This document shows positions 1-12,581 of a stretch of DNA of 64,000 nt, piece after piece. The stretch covers positions 1 through 64,000 of the forward strand of contig CAJVPJ010000027.1 in the NCBI GenBank assembly GCA_910592205.1, given 5' to 3'. The position numbers were made by a program, and so were the translations under genes. Below the pieces are notes generated by a model, which did not search any database, had not been told where the DNA came from, and worked only from the letters and a program-made list of their open reading frames with translations. The DNA is from Paraglomus occultum. Taxonomy: Eukaryota; Glomeromycota; Glomeromycetes; Paraglomerales; Paraglomeraceae. The first letter of the stretch is position 1. Every line of letters begins with the position of its first letter.

Positions 1-1017
1 TCGTGAACCATAAAAAAAGCGAAAGTAGCTATATAATATTTATAATAAGATTACTGTAATACAACAACGTCACCCCCCATAGCGTTACATAATTACATTG
101 AAATATGATTGTAAAGACTTTTAACCCTCAACCGTCGACGCAAATATTACTCACGCCGATTTTGCAGTACACCAAAGATATGGATATTCTTTCAGATCGA
201 AGATACATTTAGAAATTTCAGATGCGATTTGCTGTAAGAGGTATCAGATCATTAAAACACTCAATTGTTATGTAACGAAAGAATTAGGAAAGAGATTTGC
301 GCTTTTCGCAATTTGAACATAGTTCACCTAAATAAATAAGTTGCAAACTTAAACTTTGAATTCTACTGGAAAACGTGTCAAAGAAAAGTTAGACAGCCAA
401 TCTTTCAGAGGTACTGTATCTGAACCTAACGATCAAAACCATCAGCCCGACCATAAACTTGAGAGTTCTGATCAGCGACAATTCTGTTTTGCTTTTCGGG
501 ACAACGTGAGATTAATGCTTGTCATTTTTAATTCACGCTATCGAATATGACGACAAGGCTCCCCTCTCGGCTGCGCATTCCATCTAACCTTATTAAGAGG
601 AAAATAAAAATAACGTTTCATTGTCTCTACAATAAGCAAACCAAGGGTTCGCACTTAGACGCGATTCCTCTTGACCAATTTTCAAGGCAGAAATCCTCAC
701 CATTACATTATTATGTATACTACATTTAATCCTACGTTTTGCTTCAGTACACGACGTTGAGGAATTTGATATATATCACGAGGTGGATTAATACGTTTAT
801 TGTAAATTTGTATTATGTCGTCTTCATGTTGTAAGTACAGTATGCTTATATATAACTTGTGCTAATAATATTAAAGTATGTTGATTGGTTACATTCATCG
901 AGATTATATTAGTAGCCAAGTTGAATCATTAATATAATCATTAATAAGATGTACAACAGTTTACCCATTTGCAATTACAATGAAGTCTTGTCAGATGCAA
1001 GTTGGAAGATTACAAGT
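1..1017. other. No gene recognised, left edge
   Basis: AT-rich sequence downstream of the sirtuin stop codon. Two short frames at about 356-729 lack an ATG start or splice signals and match no family I know. I see no RNA gene or repeat here. Confidence 0.5.
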
Positions 1018-2984
<1,967 letters not shown>

Positions 2985-3273
2985 GATGATAATGAATTCA
3001 AAGTCATCTCTAGCGGTCGAGCGCTACATTGATATCCATCCGCATGACTTTCCATTTTTGTCGAACGAGTCCGACTTGATGGGAAACCTTCTGATATCAA
3101 TTCGGCTAGAACTTTAATCACGTGAAATAAATCTGCTTTACTTGTGATGGGAAAAAATTTTCCTTACATCTATATTCTTATCAGGGTGGAACGACATTCT
3201 CTGTCTTCCCGTTGTACGGTGTGGATCCATATTTAAAATCAACTAACCGACCCGTCATTTAAAATACGTAGAA

Positions 3274-3907
3274 ATGAACGCTGACAGGCTAGCCAAGATG
3301 CAAGCCCAAGTCCGTATTGGTGAGTTTATTGGAAAATGCAATGTATTTCTGTCAAAGTCAATCACATTGAACGGTTGAATTTCTGCTCGTGGGTCAGGCG
3401 GAAAGGGATCACCACGTCGTAAGATGAAGAAAGTTCACAAGAGCACTACAAACGATGATAAGAAACTCAAAACTGCTCTTAATAAGCTCAAACTTCATCC
3501 GATCCAACAAATTGACGAGGTGAATATGTACAGGGATGATGGAAGCGCAATTCATTTCCGTGCGCCGAAAGGTAAATATGCGCGGAAGAAATCGTTGCAC
3601 CAATTAGGATAAAAAAAATTTTTTCCCTAGTCGGATGGATACTGCACAGAATATTTTTGTCAATCGACTTATCCTCAACTCAATTTTGACCACAGTTCAA
3701 GCATCGCTCCATGCCAATACGTTTGTGATCGAAGGTGCATCCGAGGAGAAGAGTGCAGAATCGAACCTTGAAATACTTCAGAAGCTTAATGCAACCCTGT
3801 CCCAAGCATCACAACATGTGGCAGGCGAAGGTGCTGATGACGATGAAATTCCTGCATTAGTAGAAGATTTTGAGGCCGAGACTAAGAAGGCGACCGAGGA
3901 ACAGTAG
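3274..3907 (+). CDS. EGD1: Nascent polypeptide-associated complex subunit beta (BTF3/EGD1)
   Basis: The beta subunit of NAC, which binds nascent chains at the ribosome exit and limits wrong targeting to the ER. Three exons (3274-3319, 3398-3571, 3696-3907) join exactly in phase. The N-terminus [16 protein letters not shown] leads into the ribosome-binding basic motif [11 protein letters not shown] (the RRKxKK signature). The NAC domain follows ([15 protein letters not shown], then [14 protein letters not shown]), and the acidic tail ends in ATEEQ. A product of about 143 residues is normal for the family. The AATAAA at 3946-3951, 39 nt past the stop, is a likely poly(A) signal. The gene is transcribed away from the neighbouring sirtuin, with start codons about 290 bp apart. 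Confidence 0.95.
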
Positions 3908-4183
3908 CGTTGTCACTCTATTGTAGTGTCGCGCATATACGTTTAAATAAAGAATCGTTTGGTGCAGCTTTTTTACTGTAAAGTGTGTTTATTCCTATAT
4001 CGTATCGGCATATCCGCAATGCATTTGAGCTAGTACTAACTCTTTAGTTACTCAATGCTTTGATTTGTAGCTTTAACGAAGGCTTAAGGATCATTTGTAT
4101 ACAAATGGTAATGTAAGGTTTGTATACAGATGGAAAGGAATCGTTTCTGTATCACTCACACAACTTATTAAATTTTATCTACT

Positions 4184-4455
4184 CTATAATAAAAGATATA
4201 AATACGCATTTTGGAAGGCAAGAAGAACAATAGTTGGAGAACCTGTAGTAGTAATCACAAAAAACTTTTAAATTACTGCCATGAAGATGTTCTTGAACTG
4301 TGTGGTCAAAATTCTTGGGTTCGCCATTGTCTGAGGGCGAAGAAGATAAAATAAAATGGATATATCTAACTTTTTGTGTTTGTGTACTTGCTACCTTTTC
4401 TTTGCGAGGAGACTGGGTTTCCAGCACTAGTACGTGAGAGTGCCTCTTCCTTCAT
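4184..4455 (-). CDS. Possible 57-residue membrane microprotein, unrecognised
   Basis: Three short exons on the minus strand (4395-4455, 4277-4330, 4184-4242) have GT-AG borders, and both junction phases close into one open frame of 57 codons plus a stop. The product begins MKEEALSRTSAGNP, has a polar middle, and ends in an uninterrupted hydrophobic stretch (IVLLAFQNAYLYLLL). That would suit a tail-anchored membrane protein. An in-frame TAA lies directly upstream of the chosen ATG. The gene is convergent with the NAC beta gene. I do not recognise the family. Phase consistency across two introns argues against chance, but the model is small and unproven. Confidence 0.4.
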
Positions 4456-5147
4456 TTACCATATTTGGTATTTTTAGTCCATGTTACACCAATAGATATC
4501 GTGGAAAATTAATTATGATAGCCCGAATAGAATAGTCTCACACTTGGTCGATTGACAATAACAAGGTGCGATCTCAAAAGCGATAAACATTGTGTTATTT
4601 GTAATACTCTCGTCACCTGAAGATGGTGTTGGTGAATTTTAATAACACATTGAAAATTTTTTTCTTTCGAAAATTGTTATTGTTATTGAAGTCGTAATAA
4701 TTTTTAACGCGTTCTTTACAATATGCGCAAACAACTATTGGTTATAAATTCTCGCAAATCTGCAGCATAATAAAACTGGTTATTTCTCACGTAGATAGTG
4801 CGATGGTACAATGGTTATCATCTTAATCTGATGCTTACAGAGAAACATTCTGCTTGATCATCACGTTTTCTAGGAAAACGTATCATGGCTGTCCGCAACA
4901 AAACGTTAGTCGTTGTTCGATCGCGAACGTTATCTTTTTGAGTAAACCCAGATGTTGGAATTACCTTTACACGTGCGCTTACTTGGCATTGCATTAAAAT
5001 ACTGGTTATTCGTTCTGAGCGTGCGACTCACTACTGCGTTAAATATTTGGGGTTTAATCTTAATATTTAGGGACCACGTGCCGATCTGTCTCCAATAATT
5101 TCTTCACATGATCTAGACTTTTTCAGTTTTTGAATTTACAATAGATA
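4456..5147. other. Intergenic, no gene seen
   Basis: AT-rich spacer upstream of the SDR-like gene. A stretch at 4795-4850 looks slightly like the 5' half of a tRNA but has no T-arm, so it is not called. Confidence 0.5.
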
Positions 5148-6115
5148 ATGGCAGTCGCTATCATTCGAGGAATCAGTCCGTTGGGTGTTTTCTTAGCATC
5201 AGCCATATTAAATAATACGAAACTAGCAGTCGTTTATGAAACTAGAGAACCAGCATGGACTTCTATTAGGAAGCATATCCCACAACGACTATGGCCGTCA
5301 TTAGACAGAATAGACAAGTTTGAAACATTTGTTAGTAACGGACGCATGTTTCAGCAGTTTGTCGACCATGTCAAGAACAAATACGGGCAAGAGTCAGTGC
5401 GACTTATAATCGATGTCTCTAATTACATAAATAAAGGAGAGGGTCCTATTGAAAACGCTGGATCGAGAACTTGCAAAAGCTGTTACGAACACAACGTCTA
5501 TGGATTGGCGGCGTTGATGAAATTCGCAGAGCCTCTTCTACAGACAAATTTCAGCCACAGGGCCGATGATTTACCAGGAATGGCAATAGTGCTTAGCACC
5601 AACTATCTAGAATCTACTGTTTCCGATGAGGAGAAAACCAAATTTCTGACACAACTCGGCAATACAAAGTGAGTCAGAAAATAAAAAACGTTGAATACGT
5701 GATTTGATAGCCCTTTACCACGCTAACCAACAACAACACAACTTTTTCTCAGTAATGTTCACAAAACTGTAGACTTTCGATACTCGTTTAGAATGACAAA
5801 GTGAGTTTGCGAATTTTGTCCCGTGTAAAGAAAAACAACGGTTAAACCAACTTTTTACAACTATTTCATTATTTCTATTATAGGACAGCCCAACTCGCAT
5901 TATGTAGATCTATCGCCAACGAATTCGAATTAACAAGACGAAACGCTATTGCCATATCCGTATATCCTCGGTTCCTAAGCAGAATCAACGAACCAGACGC
6001 TAATTTTATGGAACCAGATCTAACTGCCTCGTACATGTGGGAGTTGATTACCGCACTGAGTAAAGAAGAAAATGGCAAATTCGTTGATTTGGAGGGTGTG
6101 AGAATGCCAGAATGA
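5148..6115 (+). CDS. Divergent short-chain dehydrogenase-like protein
   Basis: Two exons (5148-5668 and 5884-6115) join exactly in phase to give 250 residues, the usual size of an SDR. The layout follows the Rossmann-type SDR plan: a first beta strand and turn (AIIRGISPLGVFLASAIL), a D-x-S-N strand (LIIDVSNYIN), a helix with NVYGLAALMKFAEPLL, a strand ending in Ser (AIVLSTNY), a helix TKTAQLALCRSIANEFEL, and AISVYPRF in place of the usual PG motif. The glycine-rich TGxxxGIG motif is absent. The residue four before the helix lysine is Leu instead of the catalytic Tyr, so activity is doubtful. The fold assignment is inference from pattern. The 3' end lies 42 bp from the convergent HSK3 stop. 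Confidence 0.55.
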
Positions 6116-6157
6116 TGGTTATTAATGACTTTAATAAACTTGTATAAAGACTCCTGA

Positions 6158-6501
6158 TTACATGGTCGTATCATCGTTTTGGGGAACGTGAAAGACGCGC
6201 TGAGAAGCCATGAAACTGAATAATATCTCATAAGTGTATGAACTACAATGGTATGAAAATTCAGACATTTCGTAAAAAAATAAACGTACATGGCGGCTTG
6301 CGATATTCCAAAGTTTTGAATCTGTTTCAGTTGTTCCGAAGTCGTCTCGATCTGTCGTTCTAACGTAGACACGTTTGTCTGTAGACGTGCAAACTGGTTA
6401 TGGAGAGCATTGTATAGTCGTTGTTTATTAAGAGTTGCTCTAGTGTCAGCATTTATATAATGTTGTATCTGTGGCTGTTGTTTCGGTGCGATCGGTCTCA
6501 T
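6158..6501 (-). CDS. HSK3: DASH complex subunit Hsk3
   Basis: A small subunit of the fungal DASH/Dam1 ring, which couples kinetochores to microtubule plus ends. Two exons (6290-6501 and 6158-6215) with an intron at 6216-6289 give exactly 89 residues. After a Gln-rich start come the family features: a coiled coil (LYNALHNQFARLQTNVSTLE, then QIETTSEQLKQIQ) and the signature end, GISQAAIFMASQRVF. The signature appears only once the intron is removed; without splicing the frame runs on into an unrelated 207-codon reading. It shares a 119-bp promoter with ZNG1 and is convergent with the SDR-like gene. Confidence 0.8.
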
Positions 6502-6620
6502 TGTGTCGCTGTCAGTTAGTGGTACCGGGTTGCGCGACTGGGAAATTTAAAGATTTCGCGTTAGTAATATTAGCCAATCAACGACAACATTCGATTTTCG
6601 ATTTTCCTCCGAGTATCATA
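6502..6620. promoter_or_regulatory. Bidirectional promoter of HSK3 and ZNG1
   Basis: The 119 bp between two divergent start codons must hold both core promoters. A CCAAT pentamer sits at 6574-6578, which could bind a Hap/NF-Y factor. No TATA box is clear. Confidence 0.5.
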
Positions 6621-8537
6621 ATGATATCCCTACCTTCGATGGATGACGACGACATTCCCGAACTTATTGAAGAACGTCTAGAGACACTTCCAACGTACGT
6701 AGAAAGTCTGTTTACATATTTTATCGCAGAACCATGCATATTAACTCGTTTGTTGTTTTGTGTACCAAGTGAAACGGAACCCGTTACGGAGAAGGTACCC
6801 GTTACTATAGTGACTGGTATGGTTTAATGAGAGACCCGTTATATATAACTTGTATACCACTTTGATAAGGTCTTACAAAGTAGGAGCACTGACGCATTTA
6901 TTGTTCTTTCAGGTTTCTTGGGCTCTGGAAAGACAACTTTGCTCAATTACATACTCACCGAACAACATGGTAAACGCATAGCCGTAATTCTTAACGAATT
7001 TGGTGAAAGTAAGTGTTCTCGTTTTAATACTGTGAAGCGGCATTCGTGTACTTTTTGGTAATTTCTCATATGCTTTTCTGACAAGGTAGTGGCATCGAGA
7101 AACCCATATCCATCGGAGTTGAGGGCGAATTGTTTGAAGAATGGCTGGAATTGAGTAATGGCTGTTTGTGTTGTTCTATCGTGTATGTTATTATTTGCAT
7201 TCCGTTTTCATCGTCTTCGATTAAATTATTTTGCTCAAAATTGTTTGTCCAGTGATAAAGGTGTCAAGGCAATCGAGAATTTGATGCAGAAAAAAGGAAA
7301 GTTTGACTATATTTTGCTAGAGACTACTGGACTCGCTGATCCCGGTAACTACACCACTTGAATAGAGACTAATATAGATTTCGATTGGACTTCTAATTTT
7401 ATTTGATTGTTCTGTATAGGCCCTATTGCGTCCATGTTTTGGCTTGACGAAGCTCTTTGTAGTGACATTTATTTAGACGGGATAGTCACGCTTGTTGATG
7501 CAAAGCATATTCTTCAGGTAACTATGCTTTTCTTTTTTTTTTATCTTTGAAGCTTTTTCGTCGAGCTGCCTTACGATCACACTCGTTTTCGCCAGTATAT
7601 TGCCGAGACTACGAAAGATCATTCTATCAACGAGGCTACAAGGTAATATAAATGAGGCTATATATGTCTATAAGATTGGGCATGCATGGCTAAGATGTTA
7701 CGTTATCAAAAGACAGATTGCCACAGCCGATAGAATAATAATAAATAAAACTGATTTAGTGACGCCGTTGGAGCTAGACACGATTGAAAGACAATTAAGG
7801 TAGAAATCCTTACTACAGTCACGGAATGGTTTAGGTAGCTGCAGATTGATTGATTTTGTTTGTGATGAACCTGCTAATACTTTTATCTATTCTTGTTTAG
7901 ATCGATTAATGCTACGGCCGAAATAAGGCAAACACAGCGGTCAAGGTAGAGAATTTGTTGGAGGACAGTTTTAATAATGCCATGTGTAATAACAATCGTA
8001 TTTTACATTGAAAGGGTCCCTTTAGACTTTATTCTTGATATTCATGCGTTTGACATAAATGTTCATTCCCAAACTTTGACCGCATCTGATGAGAAGCCAG
8101 ATCATCCGCATTTAGACGAGGTATGGATTTCCAACTGCAAATTAATTGTTGCCCGGCAAAAACTGATTTACTGCTATTTTTAATAACACCATATTAAGAA
8201 CGTGCGAACAGTTTGTCTTGTTCTTCCACATCCATCAATTAATATTTCAGTAATGGAAGAATGGATTCAAAGGCTTCTTTGGGATAAGACAATCCCAAAT
8301 ACCACGAGCAATATAGTAGTTCTTCGATTAAAAGGTATTCTCACGCCAGAGGATTCTCCATTGACGCGCATTATTGTTCAAGGAGTTCAAGAACTGTATG
8401 ATTTTCAATATGCAAAGGCAAATGCAGGCGATAAAGTTACCGAAGATAAACTGGTGTTAATTGGGAGAAATCTAGACAGACAATTGCTAAAGAATTCTCT
8501 GTGGCAATGGATGGGTTGGCAATTATCAGATATATAG
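6621..8537 (+). CDS. ZNG1: ZNG1-type zinc GTPase metallochaperone (COG0523/CobW)
   Basis: A GTPase of the CobW family that passes zinc to client enzymes such as methionine aminopeptidase. Eleven exons (6621-6694, 6770-6816, 6913-7008, 7086-7182, 7253-7344, 7420-7517, 7596-7642, 7713-7799, 7901-7945, 8015-8120, 8199-8537) sum to 1128 nt and close in phase, giving 375 residues. Walker A is [12 protein letters not shown]; the metal-binding GCLCC motif is intact; switch II is [10 protein letters not shown]; the base-specificity motif is NKTD. The C-terminal domain begins at NVRTVCLVL and ends WMGWQLSDI. The N-terminus has [11 protein letters not shown] where ZNG1 proteins usually carry a Cys-Pro-Glu-Leu motif that docks on the client zinc finger; here the Cys is Ile. 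It is divergent from HSK3. Confidence 0.92.
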
Positions 8538-10176
8538 GATTGTATGAACGTATCGCTTGGGTGTAATACGTTGATTTTACTTGAACAGACTGTTAAAAAA
8601 TGCAAAGACTTGAGCGTATTTTATTATAACAACGATTTTTATGCACCTGCGATTCGTGAAGCAACGCATTGGTTTACCACAGCGTTACACAGGGTACATT
8701 AATAGTTAGTATTCCTTGTCTTTTAATTATGCCTTTGTCATTGTAATGGCACGATTCCATTATGATTATATAATGCACTAAAAGCGGTATTTACACGTCA
8801 TAAATCAAGAACATAGAACGCTCAAGTTTTATCTTTGCGACAGGACGGTTAATTGCGATAAATCGTACAACGCCCCACTTTCTATCGATTAAGTTATATT
8901 AAGCCTTTAGCCATTTTTCAAGTTATTCGTGTGAAAACGAATTACCCGGGTCGAAGTTCAGTTCTTTCAGTAAGGCTACTAGTCGTCGAACGTTGTGATT
9001 ATGATAAAAGTTGTCTACTGTTACGAGGGTGTTATCTGAATGATGTGAGTCGTACTTATTATCGCTCCATATAGATAATGGGTGGAAAGCATATCAAATT
9101 TTTCGCCAAGCAACCCACTAATGAAGCTACTATAAAATAACTTTACTACATTTTTATTCTCAAGTCGCGAATTGTTAACATGAATTGTTCGCTTCTCGAA
9201 AACCAATCAACGTCGTAGCATCCTAAAAGACATTGCCGGGAATTTGTTATAAAAAATTCGGTATGCCGATTGATATTGAACTTAATGTTAACGTTAAACT
9301 ACCGGAATGTGCATTCAAGAATATATCTGTAAAGTCAGTATAAAATTTGCTACGACATTAATTACTAACGTGCGATTGTTCAGTGGGAAAAGCGAAAAGC
9401 GAAAAGATAGGTTTGATATGGTAAAGTACATGTAATTGTGCGAGTCCTCTTACTTATTAATGTCAAATCTTTGAAATTTCCAAGACCTGATCCTCGAGAT
9501 CAAATTAATATCGTATATTGTGGCGTGGGGGCAACATCAAAGTCAATAGCAACTGTTTAATAATGTGACTCCATTAACATTCTCATTGTGATATTGAATA
9601 AACGAACGCGTACTTGTACGTTTCGCCTCAAACTTTACATTATCACATTCACTCGCATTGTCCTATTTTAAAAAGAAATTCTCTCATAAGCCCATCGTTT
9701 CCATTCAAATTAGGGATGGTCAAAATCTCATGCTTCGAGCGTGTTCTAACTCAAATAGGATTAGCGACTATCCACTGAATCGAACGTTTAAAATCCAAAC
9801 ATACTTTTTAACTCGATTAGTATATAAAAAAAAATAATAAACAGGTCGTTTCAAGATTTTTACGGCCAATTTACTTTGGTATAGAGCTGTGGAGGGGGGG
9901 ATTCTCGGGATTTGGAATTACTAATATGCGTTCGTAAGACGGGGGTAAAAATTCCAGTTATAAATATGGGAAACATTGTTTATTATTATATTCCAATTAT
10001 TCATTTAAGTCAATTTCCTTTATAACACAAATACCTTTTCGGGAATTCGTCCACATAAGAAATGATTTCAAAAATATTAACATATTCTTTATTACATACT
10101 CAAAAGAAAGATCCCTTGTCCCTTGATTCTGCTGAAACTTCCTCCATTTCCACCATAGTCTACAATAATACTTCCA
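8538..10176. other. Intergenic, no gene seen
   Basis: This stretch of 1.6 kb of AT-rich sequence lies between ZNG1 and the PKA gene. There is no open frame with family resemblance and no repeat beyond short A or T runs. It holds the ZNG1 3' UTR and the upstream region of PKA. Confidence 0.5.
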
Positions 10177-11441
10177 ATGTCAGGAAGTAGCAGCATTCGG
10201 AAAACTCTAAATAACGCATCCGGGTCCGTATCAGGACATAGGGATCAAAATGCCTACCCTCCATCCTACACTAGTTTCACACAACAGCAACAACTATTTG
10301 CCCAGCTAAAAGCGACTCATCCACACGAACTACAACCCACCTCGCACCAACAATCATCTAACGGACAATCACGAACGAAATTCTCTCTTGGCGATTTCAC
10401 CATCTGTCGTACTCTGGGCACGGGTTCATTCGGTAGGGTACATCTCGTGCAGTCTAAACGCAATACAAAGTACTATGCTATGAAAGTACTGAAGAAAACC
10501 GAGGTCGTTCGTTTGAAGCAAGTAGAGCACACAAACAACGAAAAGCATATATTGGAGCAGGTTAACCATCCGTTTCTAGTCAACTTGTGGGGAACTTTTC
10601 AGGATACTGCCAACTTGTACATGGTTATGGATTATGTTGCTGGTGGTGAACTATTCAGCGTGCTCCGAAAGTCACAGGTAACTATTCTATCATCAACCCC
10701 TATTTCTTTTTGGATAAACATTTCGATTATTCATGTAAAATTCTCCTTCTCTCCCTCTTTCCCCCAACCTCTTTAATGATCTGAATGCAGCGCTTTCCAG
10801 ACTATGTAGCAAAGTTCTATGCTGCAGAAGTTCTCCTGGCTTTTGAATATTTGCATTCCAAAGACATAATTTACCGCGACCTAAAGCCTGAAAATCTCCT
10901 ACTCGATCGCGATGGGCACATAAAAATAACCGACTTTGGATTTGCAAAGTACGTTCCTGACATAACCTGGACTTTGTGTGGAACGCCTGATTATCTCGCA
11001 CCAGAAATAATCCAATCAAAAGGATACGGCAAGGCAGTGGATTGGTATTCTTTAGGCGTGTTAATCTTTGAAATGCTTGCTGGATATCCTCCTTTCTATG
11101 ATGAAGATCACATGCGGCTTTACGAGAAGATTCTTGCTGGAAGAATAAAATATCCGAGCTCGTTCGAGTCGAACGCAAAAGATTTATTAAAAAGACTATT
11201 GACGGCAGACTTGTCCAAGCGATATGGCAACCTGAAAGGTGGAAGTGAAGATATAAAGCGTCATAAATGGTTTCACGGAACTGATTGGGATAAACTATTA
11301 CGAAGAGAAGGGAGAGCACCGTATATCCCACAAATCAATGGTGATGGTGACGCTAGCAATTTTGACGTTTATCCAGAAGAGCGGGAACCTTATGGGGCGC
11401 CATGCGCCGACCCATACCGAGAAAAGTTTATGTCATTCTAA
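10177..11441 (+). CDS. TPK1: cAMP-dependent protein kinase catalytic subunit (TPK)
   Basis: An AGC-family Ser/Thr kinase held inactive by a regulatory subunit until cAMP rises. Two exons (10177-10677 and 10791-11441) give 383 residues. A low-complexity Ser/Gln-rich N-terminus (about 65 residues) precedes the kinase domain. Motifs present: glycine loop [13 protein letters not shown]-type YAMKVLKK, catalytic loop YRDLKPEN, metal-binding DFGFAK, and activation segment [14 protein letters not shown] with the phosphorylatable Thr. The C-terminal AGC tail ends precisely at FMSF, the F-x-x-F hydrophobic motif with nothing after it, which is typical of PKA rather than PKB or PKC. The choice of TPK1 among yeast paralogues is arbitrary. 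Confidence 0.95.
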
Positions 11442-12051
11442 TGAATATTCAAAAGATGATAGAAGATTGATTGGTTTGGTAATGGTAATGTTGAAGGGAG
11501 AATCGAACCTAAATGTTGTTGGGTTATTAATATAAAATTGAGAAAAAATCGCTGGACATTCATTCTCAAAAAAGAAAAAAGATAAGCACTAGAAAATGCC
11601 GAGTTCTCCCATCTAGCGGACAATAGACTTTGATATTAGTGTAGTTAATTGTCGAAGAACCAGACGTAAATTAATAGTTATATGGCGGCAATAATGTCAG
11701 TTTTTTATTGCCGTTTGTTTATTCCTTTCCCTTTTTATGATTTCTTTGCTTAGCGTTAGCACTAAACAGTAAAAAAATGTAATCCTGATTGTAAAACTGG
11801 AAATTGGAATGTTTTGTTTCACACGTGATCATATACTCACCTGATTATCTTGAGATTATCCTTAAATACTAGTGGATTTCATTACTACTTACACGCTTTT
11901 TTCGCTTTATATTCTTCTTGTTCTTATTATGCAAACTCTGCAACTAAACCAAACTCAATTGCTAGCTACTGAAGGGGAAGTCGTCCAAGTCACCCTGCTT
12001 TTACAACGAACGTAAGTGTGACTTGAAGTCGGCACTATGCAATTAACACAG
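11442..12051. other. Intergenic or 5' part of the next gene
   Basis: Holds the PKA 3' UTR and upstream sequence of the unrecognised gene that follows. A possible first exon starts at an ATG near 11930 (MQTLQLNQTQLLATEG) and is followed by a GTAAGT donor, but that donor's phase does not fit the next exon. Confidence 0.35.
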
Positions 12052-12581
12052 ATCTTCACCAACGTTGTCAACTTGTCCAGAGATGAGACAGCAAGGCATA
12101 CACGAGAATACGCAGAAAACGCTGACCTTCAAAAAGAAATTATGGTAAACGGTCTCGCTTCTTGTAGTTTCAATGGTTGCTGTTACTTCTTTTGTTTACT
12201 CCCAATGCAGTCTGTCGTTATTAGTTGCATCCTCTTGAAACTGAAAGATCAGACGATTATTGGTACAGGCTATAGGCTGCAGTGCAGTAAGTTATAATAG
12301 TTCAATCATTGTTAGGCTGTTATTCTGCAATAAGCTATTATATATTTACTGGCATAAAAGCACGTCGTCTTTGGGATCTCGGGCGGCGTTACGTATTTAA
12401 AAAACGGAACGAACAGCTTATTCCACATCCGTACAAGTATATGTTTGTTTTAGAGATAACGCCTTCTACCACACAAGGTGAGTTTGACATTTTTTTTATC
12501 AGTCATCACGTAGAGTGTAATGCTACACGTGCAGTTTACTAACTGACAGACGATATGATTAAGATAGCCCAGAGCGTGTAA
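12052..12581 (+). CDS. Unrecognised multi-exon gene (first exon uncertain)
   Basis: Four coding exons (12052-12144, 12211-12286, 12361-12477, 12550-12581) have consensus splice borders and all three junctions keep one open frame to a stop at 12579-12581. Exon 1 reads IFTNVVNLSRDETARHTREY, a charged, probably helical stretch. Exon 3 reads RRLWDLGRRYVFKKRNEQL, then HPYKYMFVLEI. The tail is DDMIKIAQSV. The start could be the in-frame ATG at 12037 or lie in an upstream exon near 11930. At roughly 115-135 residues it is a small soluble protein. I do not recognise its family. It lies upstream of RPN10 on the same strand. Confidence 0.5.

Noticed and set aside
356-729. Two short plus frames
   Set aside because: One starts at TTG, the other is short; neither shows a motif or splice support.
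4795-4866. tRNA-like sequence (GATGGTACAATGGTTATC)
   Set aside because: It resembles a D-arm, but no T-arm, no B box, and no acceptor-stem pairing follow.
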